Below are positions 35,231 through 44,290 of a stretch of DNA of 64,000 bases, one piece after another. Origin of the DNA: Anaerotignum faecicola (GTDB lineage: Bacteria; Bacillota; Clostridia; Lachnospirales; Anaerotignaceae); assembly GCA_024460105.1 (NCBI GenBank), contig JANFXS010000006.1, positions 1 to 64,000 on the forward strand, written 5' to 3'. Below the pieces are notes generated by a model. That model was not told where the DNA came from and did no database searches. It was given only the letters and a program-made list of their open reading frames with translations. Within the stretch, counting starts at the first letter, position 1. Every line of letters starts with the position of its first letter. A program made the position numbers and the translations under genes.

Positions 35231-36106
35231 ATGATGGACGGTATTGGTTTAAAGGCTAAAAATGCGGTTTTTGTCGTTTCGGGGACATTGATTATTGCTA
35301 TTGCCATTAATGTGTTTTTCCTCTCTTCAAATTTGGTTGTAGGCGGATTTTCGGGACTGGGAATTATTATCGAATCGATTACGGCCGATAGATTTAACGG
35401 AGGGATACCAATATCGTTAACAAATATAGTTTTAAATTTTCCGCTTTTTATATTGGCATATATTTTCCTTGGGAAAAGCTATCTGGGAAAAACGATTTTT
35501 GCGACGGTGTTTTTATCAGCCGCCCTTGAGATTACGTCATTCCTTCCGGCGTATAACGGGGATTTAATGCTTATTGCTATTTACGGAGGTATAATTGACG
35601 GTATTGGAATCGGCCTTGTTCTTAGGGGAATGGCAAGCACCGGAGGAGTTGAACTTATGGCTTCTTTGATACACAGAAAATTTAAACATTTATCGATTTC
35701 TTCTATTATGTTTGTTGTAAACTTTTTGATAATAGCCGCCGGCTTTTTTATATTTGGAGCGGAAAAAGCTATGTATGCGGTAATATCGATTTTTATTTCC
35801 AGCAAAGTAATAAATATTTTGCTGGAAGGCTTTTCGTTTTCAAAAGCAGCATTTATTATTTCGGAAAAAAGCGGCGAAATAGCTGAAAGGATTATGAAAG
35901 AAAACAGCCGAGGCGTTACGGCCCTTCAAGGCCGCGGAATGTATACGGGGCATAACAAAGAAGTGCTGATGTGCGTTTTTGGAAGGAAAGAAATAACGAA
36001 GATCAAGGAAATTGTAAGAAACCTTGATCCGAAAGCTTTTATTATACTTACGGATATAACGGAAGTTATGGGCGAAGGATTTAAAGATTTGTATGCCGCC
36101 GATTAA
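35231..36106 (+). CDS. YitT family membrane protein (DUF161/DUF2179)
   Basis: 291 aa, five or six membrane helices in residues 10-200 (FVVSGTLIIAIAINVFFLSS, LVVGGFSGLGIIIES, GLVLRGMASTGGVELMA), then a cytoplasmic DUF2179 domain of about 80 residues (EIAERIMKENSRGVTALQGR, YTGHNKEVLMCVFGRKE, DPKAFIILTDITEVMGEGF). The function of YitT proteins is not established. The gene stands alone, 144 bases after tagA and 262 before a regulator. AGGGGTG precedes the ATG. Confidence 0.88.
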   Translation: MMDGIGLKAKNAVFVVSGTLIIAIAINVFFLSSNLVVGGFSGLGIIIESITADRFNGGIPISLTNIVLNFPLFILAYIFLGKSYLGKTIFATVFLSAALEITSFLPAYNGDLMLIAIYGGIIDGIGIGLVLRGMASTGGVELMASLIHRKFKHLSISSIMFVVNFLIIAAGFFIFGAEKAMYAVISIFISSKVINILLEGFSFSKAAFIISEKSGEIAERIMKENSRGVTALQGRGMYTGHNKEVLMCVFGRKEITKIKEIVRNLDPKAFIILTDITEVMGEGFKDLYAAD

Positions 36107-36368
36107 CCGGGAATTAATATATTCGAGGATATTTAAATCAGCGGAAACGCATATTTCTGTGTGAAAGTTTAACAAACAACAAAAAAATTAAAAATTGTCA
36201 TTTTTTTATAGATTTTTCTTGGCTTTTTTGGTATTATCTTATAAAGGGAGTTTTATTTATAGTTATTTTTCATATATACAAAATTTATTTACTGTATAAG
36301 TTTGTGTTGTTGGAAGCGCGATAATTTAAGTAGCTATTAAATCAAAGTATATTTTACGGGGTGAGCCA

Positions 36369-37463
36369 ATGATTTCAAATCAGATTTTACAAAGTACCAT
36401 TGATGGGCTTAAAAACATTACTAGGAAAGAATTAAGCGTAATTGAAAAAGAAGGAAAAATAATAGCTACCACGGAAGGGCCGGAAATGAACGGCAGCATG
36501 GTGGAGGATATTGACAGCTTTGTTGTTTCACCTGCTGAAAGCCAGCTTGTGCTTGGATATCAATATTTTAAGGTTTATGACAACAATGTGCCTGAATATG
36601 TGGTTCAGGTGAAGGGCGAAGACGAAGAAAGCTATAGAATCGGTAAAATAACGGCGTTTCAAATCCAAAACCTTCTTGTGGCGTATAAAGAAAGGTATGA
36701 CAAGGATAATTTCATTAAAAACCTGCTTTTGGATAATCTTCTCCTTGTCGATATATACAGCAGGGCTAAGAAACTTCATATTGAAAATAATGTTAAGCGT
36801 ATTGTTTATCTTATCGAAACAGATATTGATAAGGACATGAATATTGTGGAAATGGTTAGGAATATTTTCCCGGCCAAAACAAAGGATTTCGTTACGGCTG
36901 TGGACGAACATTGTATTATACTTGTTAAGGAAATACGCGAAAAAGAAACTCTTGAAGATATAGAAAAAACAGCCAAACAAATAAGCGACACATTAAACGG
37001 CGAAACTGGAAGCAAAACATTTATTGCAATAGGAACTGCCGTAACTGATTTAAAAGACGTTTCACGCTCATACAAAGAAGCTAAGATGGCTATAGAGGTC
37101 GGAAGGATATTTGACGGGGAAAAATCTATTGTTAATTATGAACAGCTGGGAATTGGAAGGCTTATTTATCAGCTTCCTATACCGCTTTGCAAAATGTTTA
37201 TCAAAGAAGTGCTTCACGGGCTTACTATTGACGATTTTGATGAAGAAACGCTTGCAACGGTAGGTAAATTTTTTGAAAACAATCTTAATGTTTCGGAAAC
37301 TTCAAGACAGCTTTATATTCACAGGAATACTCTTGTTTACAGGCTTGATAAGCTTCAGAAAATGACTGGGCTTGATCTGCGCAACTTCGACGATGCGATT
37401 ATATTTAAAATTACCCTTATGGTGAGCAAATATATGCTTTACATGGAGAAAATGACTTTTTAA
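36369..37463 (+). CDS. CdaR/PucR-type transcriptional regulator
   Basis: 364 aa. The N-terminal sensor begins ISNQILQSTIDGLKNITRKE as in sugar-diacid-binding regulators. A middle degenerate GGDEF-like segment follows (about 130-255). A C-terminal HTH_30 domain carries LNVSETSRQLYIHRNTLVYR, then LDKLQKMTGLDLR, typical of CdaR/PucR. The ligand is unknown; sugar diacids are typical for CdaR, and a sugar-acid catabolic group lies 12 kb downstream. It ends 41 bases before ftsE, so regulation of ftsEX is possible but unproven. Confidence 0.82.
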   Translation: MISNQILQSTIDGLKNITRKELSVIEKEGKIIATTEGPEMNGSMVEDIDSFVVSPAESQLVLGYQYFKVYDNNVPEYVVQVKGEDEESYRIGKITAFQIQNLLVAYKERYDKDNFIKNLLLDNLLLVDIYSRAKKLHIENNVKRIVYLIETDIDKDMNIVEMVRNIFPAKTKDFVTAVDEHCIILVKEIREKETLEDIEKTAKQISDTLNGETGSKTFIAIGTAVTDLKDVSRSYKEAKMAIEVGRIFDGEKSIVNYEQLGIGRLIYQLPIPLCKMFIKEVLHGLTIDDFDEETLATVGKFFENNLNVSETSRQLYIHRNTLVYRLDKLQKMTGLDLRNFDDAIIFKITLMVSKYMLYMEKMTF

Positions 37464-37504
37464 TCCAAATGTTTTTGAAGAAATGAAAGGGAGTTTCCTT
37501 AGGG

Positions 37505-38191
37505 ATGATTAGAGTAGATAATGTAACAAAGGTATATCCAAACGGTTCCGCCGGTGTTGAAAATGTTTCAATACACATAGAAAGAGGCGAGTTTGTATTT
37601 ATTATAGGTTCAAGCGGATCGGGAAAAAGTACGCTTATCAAACTGCTTATGAAGGAACTTAACCCTACAAGCGGACAGATAGTTATAAATAAAATAAATA
37701 CGACTAAAATGAAAAGAAACAAAATACCTTATTTAAGAAGGAACTTGGGAATAGTGTTTCAGGACTTCAGGCTTCTTCCTCAAAAAAATGTTTATGAAAA
37801 CGTAGCGTTTGCAATGCAGGTTATAGAGGCTCCCAGAAGCCAGATAAGAAGGAATATTCCTACCGTGCTTTCGCTTGTCGGCCTTCAGAATAAAGCGAAA
37901 GCCCTGCCGAACCAGCTTTCAGGCGGCGAACAGCAGCGTACAGCGCTTGCAAGGGCCATTGTAAATAATCCGCCTATACTTATTGCAGATGAGCCAACCG
38001 GTAATCTCGATCCGGATACGGCTTGGGACATAATGTGCCTGCTGGATGAAATAAATAAACGAGGCACTACTGTTGTTGTCGCAACCCATGCAAAAGATAT
38101 AGTAGACGCTATGCAAAAGAGGGTTATAACACTTAAAGGCGGGCATGTTATTAGAGATGTAAAAAAAGGTGGTTACAGCGATGAGGCCTAG
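37505..38191 (+). CDS. ftsE: Cell division ATP-binding protein FtsE
   Basis: 228 aa. Walker [10 protein letters not shown] is near residue 36, the Q-loop is VFQDFRLLP, the signature [15 protein letters not shown], Walker [14 protein letters not shown] and the H-loop VVATHAKD. FtsE with FtsX controls peptidoglycan hydrolases during division or elongation. The first residues [14 protein letters not shown] are typical. It overlaps ftsX by 11 bases. Confidence 0.94.
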   Translation: MIRVDNVTKVYPNGSAGVENVSIHIERGEFVFIIGSSGSGKSTLIKLLMKELNPTSGQIVINKINTTKMKRNKIPYLRRNLGIVFQDFRLLPQKNVYENVAFAMQVIEAPRSQIRRNIPTVLSLVGLQNKAKALPNQLSGGEQQRTALARAIVNNPPILIADEPTGNLDPDTAWDIMCLLDEINKRGTTVVVATHAKDIVDAMQKRVITLKGGHVIRDVKKGGYSDEA

Positions 38192-39080
38192 TTCTATTAG
38201 GTATTATTTTAAAGAGGGCTTTACGGGTCTTTTGAAAAATAGGTTGATGACTATAGCGTCCATTGCTACGGTTGCAGCCTGTATATTTATAGTTTCGATT
38301 TCGGTTTGCATGATAACGAACTTGTCTTCAATACTTGATCAGATCGAAGATACTATAGGCATTGCGGTTTTTTTGAACGAAGATTTGTCTTCTGATGAAA
38401 TTAACAGAATCAGCAACGATTTAAATGATATAGAGCATGTTACGAATGTTATATACATTTCGCCTGACGAAGCGTTGGAAGAACTGAAGGTTGAGTGGGA
38501 CGCCAACGGTATACTTGATGGATTTGAAGGTGAAAATAATCCGCTTTCACACTCGTTTGAAATATCTATTGACAGTATCGAGAATCAATCGCAGGTACTT
38601 GCGGACATAAACAATGTAAAGGGGATAAATAATGTGCGCCATGCCCAGACGGAAACGCAAATGCTTCTTGATCTTAATAAAGTTTTGGGCGTTGTAGGCG
38701 TTGTAATAATTTCCATACTTGCTGTTATTTCAGTTGTTATAATTATGAATACTATTAAAATATCGGTTTATACGAGAAGGACTGAAATAAATATAATGAA
38801 GTTTGTAGGCGCTACAGACTGGTTCATACGATGGCCGTTTATTATCGAAGGTATACTTATAGGACTTATAGGCGCCGCGATACCTATGTTTATAACATGG
38901 CCGCTTTATGATAAAGTTGGAAATCTGATAATTGAAAATTTCCCTATTATACAAAATGTTGTGACTTTTGTAGACGCAAATATAATTTTTGCAAAACTTC
39001 TTCCGGCGTCGCTTATTGTAGGCTGCGGTCTCGGAGTTTTCGGAAGCGTTTCATCTATAAGAAAATACCTTATGGTATAA
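38181..39080 (+). CDS. ftsX: Cell division permease-like protein FtsX
   Basis: 299 aa. The family start [20 protein letters not shown] is followed by TM1 (about 22-45), an outer domain of about 110 residues (IEDTIGIAVFLNEDLSSDEI ... ADINNVKGINNV), then three more helices with VVIIMNTIKISVYTRRTEIN, IMKFVGATDWFI and PFIIEGILIGLIGA. ATG 38181 follows AAAGGTGG; an in-frame GTG at 38169 lies inside that site. The partner of FtsE; outer-face hydrolase partners (PcsB/CwlO-like) are not next to it. It is 425 bases from the next gene. Confidence 0.93.
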   Translation: MRPSSIRYYFKEGFTGLLKNRLMTIASIATVAACIFIVSISVCMITNLSSILDQIEDTIGIAVFLNEDLSSDEINRISNDLNDIEHVTNVIYISPDEALEELKVEWDANGILDGFEGENNPLSHSFEISIDSIENQSQVLADINNVKGINNVRHAQTETQMLLDLNKVLGVVGVVIISILAVISVVIIMNTIKISVYTRRTEINIMKFVGATDWFIRWPFIIEGILIGLIGAAIPMFITWPLYDKVGNLIIENFPIIQNVVTFVDANIIFAKLLPASLIVGCGLGVFGSVSSIRKYLMV

Positions 39081-39506
39081 GAATATGAACGGTTTGCAAC
39101 AGGGACGGCGGTTAGTGCCGTTATTTGCCGGGCTGTTTCCATAATTAGAAAAGTATACGTTTTTTTGTAAATATCGAGGTGTTTTTTGTATTTTAACAGA
39201 GCGATGATGCCAAAGGTGTTTGCCGTTATTTAGATTTATAGAGCGGCATTTATATGAGTTTTCCGTAAATTATAAGAAAAGCGAATATATGGATCGATTT
39301 TTAATAAACAAAAATTTGAATTTAAAATGGACTGCTTCAACGATATGCAAAAGGTTGTTATTGATCCAGCCTGTTCTAAAGTTATTTTTAAGTTGGCGGA
39401 ATATACTGAGAAATTAAAATTCCGCCTTAGAATGAATTAGCGGCCGTATTTGCGGCAAAACTAATTAGAAGCTGAAAATAAAGATATTTAGAAATAAGGT
39501 GAGAGT
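39081..39506. other. Non-coding stretch between ftsX and cfa
   Basis: No credible gene; a 65-aa frame at 39220 lacks a ribosome-binding site. One hairpin, GGCGGAAT (39395-39402) / ATTCCGCC (39419-39426), is visible but lacks a T run. Confidence 0.6.
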
Positions 39507-40670
39507 ATGTTAGAAGAGAATGTTTTGATTTCATTTTTGGAGAAATTTAACCAATATCCTTTTTTAGTAAAGACTAACAAAAAGGAATACAAGATCGGCG
39601 ACGGAGAGCCTGAATTTGCGGTTAAATTTAATAAAGAAATCCCGCTGTCAGATTTATTGACCAGCACTTCGATCGCGCTGGGCGAGGCTTACATGAACGG
39701 AGAACTTGAAATTGAAGGCGATTTATATTATGCCTTGGATCATTTTTTGGGGCAGATGGATAAATTTTCTACAGATGAGAGCGCGCTTAAAAAATTGGTT
39801 TTTACATCGCTTTCAAAAAAGAACCAGCAAAAAGAAGTACAAAGCCACTACGATATAGGAAATGATTTTTATAAATTATGGCTTGATAACACTATGAGTT
39901 ATTCATGCGGTTATTTTGTACATGATGACGATACGCTTTATCAGGCGCAGGTCAATAAGGTTGACTATATACTTAAAAAACTTGATTTGAAAAAAGGAAT
40001 GTCGCTTTTGGACATTGGATGCGGCTGGGGATTTTTGCTTATAGAAGCGGCTAAAAAATACGGCGTTTGCGGTACCGGTATCACTCTTAGCAGGGAACAG
40101 TATAAGGAATTTAAAAAACGCATTGTAAATGAAGGTTTAGAAAGTTTACTCGATGTTGAACTTATGGATTACAGAGATCTTCCAAAGCATAAGAAGCAAT
40201 ATGATCGAATCGTGAGCGTAGGCATGGTTGAACATGTAGGCCGTGACAATTATCAGCTTTTTATGGACTGTGCAAAGAGGGCGTTAAAACCCGGCGGTCT
40301 TTTTCTTCTGCATTTTATAAGCGCACTAAAAGAGCATCCCGGAGATCCGTGGATTAAGAAATATATATTCCCGGGAGGAATGGTTCCAAGCCTTAGGGAA
40401 ATGGTATCATGTGCGGCTGAAGACGGATTCCATACTTTAGATATTGAAAATCTTAGGATGCACTATAACCGTACGCTTCTTTGCTGGGAAAAGAACTATA
40501 AAGAACATTTGGACGAAGTTAAAAGAATGTTTGACGAAAGGTTTGCGCGTATGTGGGATTTATACTTGTCGTCATGCGCCGCAACATTTCACAACGGTAT
40601 TATCGAACTGCATCAAATTTTACTGAGCAACGGCGTTAACAATGATTTGCCGATGGTACGCTGGTATTGA
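39507..40670 (+). CDS. cfa: Cyclopropane-fatty-acyl-phospholipid synthase family methyltransferase
   Basis: 387 aa, the normal length. The N-terminal lipid-binding part (LSDLLTSTSIALGEAYMNGE) is followed by VQSHYDIGNDFYKLWLDNTM, SYSCGYF, the SAM-binding motif LLDIGCGWGFLLIEAAKKYG near residue 168, GVTLS-like GTGITLSREQY, and VGMVEHVGRDNY. It would transfer a methylene from S-adenosylmethionine onto membrane unsaturated acyl chains. AAGGTGAG precedes the ATG. Single gene with a terminator after it. Confidence 0.93.
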   Translation: MLEENVLISFLEKFNQYPFLVKTNKKEYKIGDGEPEFAVKFNKEIPLSDLLTSTSIALGEAYMNGELEIEGDLYYALDHFLGQMDKFSTDESALKKLVFTSLSKKNQQKEVQSHYDIGNDFYKLWLDNTMSYSCGYFVHDDDTLYQAQVNKVDYILKKLDLKKGMSLLDIGCGWGFLLIEAAKKYGVCGTGITLSREQYKEFKKRIVNEGLESLLDVELMDYRDLPKHKKQYDRIVSVGMVEHVGRDNYQLFMDCAKRALKPGGLFLLHFISALKEHPGDPWIKKYIFPGGMVPSLREMVSCAAEDGFHTLDIENLRMHYNRTLLCWEKNYKEHLDEVKRMFDERFARMWDLYLSSCAATFHNGIIELHQILLSNGVNNDLPMVRWY

Positions 40671-40694
40671 AAATACTAAATTAAACAAATATTT

Positions 40695-40732
40695 AAGAAG
40701 CCGATTTGTAATATACATATCGGCTTCTTTTA
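40695..40732 (+). terminator. Terminator after cfa
   Basis: AAGAAGCCGAT and ATCGGCTTCTT form an 11-bp stem followed by TT. Confidence 0.85.
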
Positions 40733-40933
40733 TGTTTACAATTTATTAAACAAATAATTTTGTAAAGTTATATAATATTTATACTGATGAAATATAAAAT
40801 CATATTATATATGTTTTTTGAGGTTATTTTTGCAATTTTAATATTTTATCTAAGATTTTTTCTAATCGGCAATAATTTAAATTATAAAAGAATATATTTT
40901 TATTATTATCCCTTTTAAGGAGATGGAGAATAA

Positions 40934-42109
40934 ATGAACAGAAAAAACTTTTACACGGGGGTGGCAACAGGCGTTGTGTCGGCTGTTATAGCGTTTGGCG
41001 TCCTTAATGTTGCGTCTGTGGCAATCAGCGCTAAAACAAAAACGGAATTTGACGTTACGGATAAGATAAATTACATAAGCGGTTTGCTTGATAAATATTA
41101 TGTTGACGGAGTTGACGATGAGAAGCTTGTGGAAGGCATATATTACGGTATGGCTGACAGTATAGGCGATCCGTATACTTCGTATTTAAGCAAGGAACAG
41201 GTTAACAGCTTTATGGAAAGTACAAACGGGAATTTTTACGGAATAGGCGTTTCAATACTTGCGGATTATGAAAATTCAACATTGACTGTTGTGTCTCCTA
41301 TTGATGACACTCCTGCCGAAAAAGCAGGAATACTTCCGGGAGATATTATAACTAAAATTGACGGCGTTAATGTAAAAGATATGGATATAAGCGAGGCGAT
41401 TACTAAAATTAAAGGGGAAGAGGGAAGCCTTGTAAATATAACCATATACAGGCAAAGTGAAAATAAAGAAATTGATTTTAATATTGAAAGAAGCGCAATA
41501 GAAGTGCAGTCTGTGGCAGGCAAAATGCTTGAAGACGATATTGCTTACATAGCTATTTCAGGTTTTAAAGCCAACACATTTGATCAATTTTCAAAAATAT
41601 ATGATGAACTGATGAATGAAGGAGCGAAAGGGCTTATAATTGACGTCAGGAATAACCCCGGAGGATTGCTTGACGTTGTAAATAAAATTGCGGATAAGCT
41701 CCTTCCTGAAGGGAATATTGTGTACACGATAGACAAAGAAGGAAACAGAACAGATTATAATTCTGATAAAGAAAGCGTAAATGTGCCTCTTGTGCTGCTT
41801 GTAAACGGAAACAGCGCAAGCGCGTCGGAAATATTAGCCGGAGCCGTGCAGGACAGCGGAACAGGCGAGCTTGTCGGGACACAGACTTTCGGCAAAGGGC
41901 TTGTCCAGAATATTTACACCCTTCCGGACGGTTCGGCGCTTAAAATTACAATACAGAAATATTATACGCCAAACGGCGTCTGTATTCAGGGAACAGGGAT
42001 AACGCCTGATTATGTCGTTGAACTTCCTGAAGAGGCGGGCCCGGTTATTATAGAGGACGAAGATACGCAACTTATAAAAGCGGTTGAAGTTTTAAAAGGA
42101 AAGCTCTGA
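40934..42109 (+). CDS. S41 family C-terminal processing peptidase (CtpA-like)
   Basis: 391 aa. An N-terminal signal anchor (residues 8-30, VATGVVSAVIAFGVLNVASVA) is followed by a short helical part (YYGMADSIGDPYTSYLSKEQ), a PDZ domain (about 95-180, AEKAGILPGDIITKIDGVNV) and the S41 protease core. The catalytic Ser is in NGNSASASEILAGAVQDSGT and the Lys in TFGKGLVQNIYTL. It is an extracytoplasmic serine protease; possible roles are processing of envelope proteins or stress factors. AAGGAG precedes ATG. No partner gene is adjacent. Confidence 0.92.
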   Translation: MNRKNFYTGVATGVVSAVIAFGVLNVASVAISAKTKTEFDVTDKINYISGLLDKYYVDGVDDEKLVEGIYYGMADSIGDPYTSYLSKEQVNSFMESTNGNFYGIGVSILADYENSTLTVVSPIDDTPAEKAGILPGDIITKIDGVNVKDMDISEAITKIKGEEGSLVNITIYRQSENKEIDFNIERSAIEVQSVAGKMLEDDIAYIAISGFKANTFDQFSKIYDELMNEGAKGLIIDVRNNPGGLLDVVNKIADKLLPEGNIVYTIDKEGNRTDYNSDKESVNVPLVLLVNGNSASASEILAGAVQDSGTGELVGTQTFGKGLVQNIYTLPDGSALKITIQKYYTPNGVCIQGTGITPDYVVELPEEAGPVIIEDEDTQLIKAVEVLKGKL

Positions 42110-42120
42110 TAATGATTAAG

Positions 42121-42162
42121 AAGCGCTGCAGAAATGGCCCGTTCCGTTTAGGCGGCGCTTTT
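42121..42162 (+). terminator. Weak terminator candidate after the CtpA gene
   Basis: AAGCGC (42121-42126) pairs with GCGCTT (42155-42160), followed by TT. The loop is long and the T run short. Confidence 0.35.
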
Positions 42163-42193
42163 AAGATTTGTATGAAAAGTTTATAAATTTTGT

Positions 42194-42222
42194 TTGACGG
42201 CGATAATATAAAATAATAGACT
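42194..42222 (+). promoter_or_regulatory. SigA-type promoter of the S2P-scpA-scpB operon
   Basis: TTGACG (42194-42199), a 17-nt spacer and TAGACT (42217-42222). Confidence 0.55.
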
Positions 42223-42289
42223 TAAAAGGGAAAATTTGATATTATTATATAGTTACAATATATTAAAAAATTGAAAGGGTTTTGTGTTT

Positions 42290-42877
42290 ATGAATTCACT
42301 TATTATATTGGCGCTTCAGGCGCCGTGCGTAATCTTCGCAACTACGCTGCATGAATTTACGAGGGCGTTTGTTTCTACAAAGCTTGGCGATAATCGCCCT
42401 AGGGATAATGGCAGGCTTACGCTTAACCCGTTTAAGCACTTTGAACCGATAGGTTTTTTGCTTGCGCTTTTAACCGGGTTTGGATGGGGGCTTCCTGTCG
42501 AAACAAGCTCGCTTTATTACAAGGACAGGAAAAAAGGGACGCTGTTAACGGCTGTTTTGCCAACGGTTTCAAATCTTGTTGCCGCCGCCGTGTTCGGGAT
42601 TTTAATTAAGGCCGTTGACGTTGACAACTATTATATTTATATTTTACTTTTAGGGCTTATAAGCAAAAATGTTGCCATTGCCGTTTATAATATTGTTCCC
42701 ATAACACCTATGGACTGTTTAAAAGTGCTTTCGGTTGCTATGCCTGCAAACAGCTATTTCAAATATATACAGTATGAAAAAATAATACAGATGGTATTTT
42801 TGCTTGCGCTCTTTATGGGATATACAAATATAATCTTTGCACCGATTATTAATATAATAACAAATTTATTAACCTAA
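42290..42877 (+). CDS. Site-2-protease-like membrane protein with broken HExxH motif
   Basis: 195 aa, about five membrane helices. The plan follows short M50/site-2 proteases that stand before scpA in many Clostridia: STKLGDNRPRDNGRLTLNPF, KHFEPIGFLLALLTGFGWG, and LYYKDRKKGTLLTAVLPTVSN. However, the zinc motif reads H21-E22-F-T-R25, where the second His should be, and the second site reads PMDC (D142, C143) instead of PLDG. Loss of a zinc ligand suggests an inactive homologue. The ATG at 42290 follows GAAAGGG by 10 bases; GTG 42284 is possible. It is 15 bases before scpA. Confidence 0.82.
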   Translation: MNSLIILALQAPCVIFATTLHEFTRAFVSTKLGDNRPRDNGRLTLNPFKHFEPIGFLLALLTGFGWGLPVETSSLYYKDRKKGTLLTAVLPTVSNLVAAAVFGILIKAVDVDNYYIYILLLGLISKNVAIAVYNIVPITPMDCLKVLSVAMPANSYFKYIQYEKIIQMVFLLALFMGYTNIIFAPIINIITNLLT

Positions 42878-42892
42878 ATAAAAGGTGTTTTC

Positions 42893-43666
42893 ATGGAAAT
42901 AAATTTAAAGCTTGAAAATTTTACCGGCCCTATGAGCCTTTTATATCACCTTATAGAAAAAAATAAGATTGATATATACGATATACCGATAGCTGAAATA
43001 ACGGATCAATACCTTGCTGTTATAGAAAAAGCTGAAAATAAAGATATGGATACTATGAGCGGTTTTCTTCTTATGGCCGCTACTTTAATTGAAATAAAGT
43101 CAAGGATGCTTTTGCCTAAGCATAAGGAAAACGACGAGGAGGAAATTGATCCCAGGGATGAACTTGTTGCAAAACTCATTGAGTATAAAAAATTTAAAAT
43201 TGTAACGGAAGAATTTAGGGAAAGAGAAGAACAGGCGTCTTTTTTTGTATTTAAAGAAGCGGATCCATCCATTGATATATTTAAAAAACAGGATGAAATT
43301 AATCTCGATGTTTTTTTGGATGGAGTTACGTTTGACGACATATACAAAGCTTTTTGCAGCGTTATGAACCGCAGGGAGCGCAAAACGGATAAAATAAGGG
43401 CAGGGTTTAATTCGGTTGAAAGGGATTTATTTACTATAGAAGATAAAATCAGCTATATAAAGGATCTGCTTATAGTTTCGCCTAAGGTAAAATTTAACGA
43501 CATATTTAGGAAAGGCGCGCGTAAATCAGAAATAATTACGACATTTCTCGCTCTGCTGGAACTTATTAAGGTTAAAAGCGTGAGTATAAGCCAAAACGGA
43601 ATATTTGACGATATTATAATAACTAAATATAATGGAAGTGGTATAAATGAAACTGTCAGAACTTGA
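42893..43666 (+). CDS. scpA: Segregation and condensation protein A
   Basis: 257 aa. The kleisin of the SMC-ScpAB complex that compacts and separates the chromosome. The N-terminal FTGPMSLLYHLIEKNKIDIY, DIPIAEITDQYLAVIE, LLMAATLIEIKSRMLLP and C-terminal winged-helix block EIITTFLALLELIKVKSVSI match the family. The start follows AAAGGTG. It overlaps scpB by 20 bases. Confidence 0.95.
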   Translation: MEINLKLENFTGPMSLLYHLIEKNKIDIYDIPIAEITDQYLAVIEKAENKDMDTMSGFLLMAATLIEIKSRMLLPKHKENDEEEIDPRDELVAKLIEYKKFKIVTEEFREREEQASFFVFKEADPSIDIFKKQDEINLDVFLDGVTFDDIYKAFCSVMNRRERKTDKIRAGFNSVERDLFTIEDKISYIKDLLIVSPKVKFNDIFRKGARKSEIITTFLALLELIKVKSVSISQNGIFDDIIITKYNGSGINETVRT

Positions 43667-44195
43667 AGCCGTTGTAGAAGCGATATTATTTGTTTCCGGC
43701 GACGCAGTCAGCCTGACGGTAATTGCAGATGCTGTGGGAATGGACAAAGCGACTACCAAAGCCATAATAAATTCCCTTGCTGAAAAGTATGAAAGTGAAA
43801 AACGTGGAATCCGCATAGTAGAACTGGACGGTTCATATCAAATGTGTACGGCGGCGGACTGTTTTGATTATATCCGCAGTATTTATAAAACGGCGCGGAA
43901 GCAGGGCCTTACGCAATCGCTTTTAGAAACGCTTGCGATAATCGCTTATAAACAGCCCGTTACAAAATCTATGATTGAAGATATAAGAGGCGTAAGCGCC
44001 GAACATGCTGTTAATAAGCTTGTTGAAAAAGGCCTTGTATGTGAAGTTGGGAGGCAGGATGCGCCGGGAAGGCCGATATTGTTTGGGACAACTAAAGAGT
44101 TTTTAAGATATTTCGGTTTTTCTTCTATGGATGAGCTTCCGTCTTTGGAGAATAATATTTCTGCTGAAGATATTGAATTGGTTGAACATGAATAA
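43647..44195 (+). CDS. scpB: Segregation and condensation protein B
   Basis: 182 aa. Two winged-helix domains: VVEAILFVSGDAVSLTVIAD at the start, and QSLLETLAIIAYKQPVTKSMIEDIRGVSAEHAV, then GRQDAPGRPILFGTTKEFLRYFG. It binds ScpA in the SMC complex. The acidic tail ENNISAEDIELVEHE is short. A bidirectional terminator follows. Confidence 0.95.
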   Translation: MKLSELEAVVEAILFVSGDAVSLTVIADAVGMDKATTKAIINSLAEKYESEKRGIRIVELDGSYQMCTAADCFDYIRSIYKTARKQGLTQSLLETLAIIAYKQPVTKSMIEDIRGVSAEHAVNKLVEKGLVCEVGRQDAPGRPILFGTTKEFLRYFGFSSMDELPSLENNISAEDIELVEHE

Positions 44196-44238
44196 GAGAT
44201 TTAGGCCTGTTTGTTCAATTGCCCTATTTATGTTGATT

Positions 44239-44275
44239 AAAAGCCCTGCACACTAACATGCAGGGCTTTTGGTTT
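44239..44275. terminator. Bidirectional terminator between scpB and the convergent membrane gene
   Basis: AAAAGCCCTGCA (44239-44250) pairs with TGCAGGGCTTTT (44259-44270); T runs occur on both strands. Confidence 0.85.
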
Positions 44276-44290
44276 GCCTTATTTATGGAG

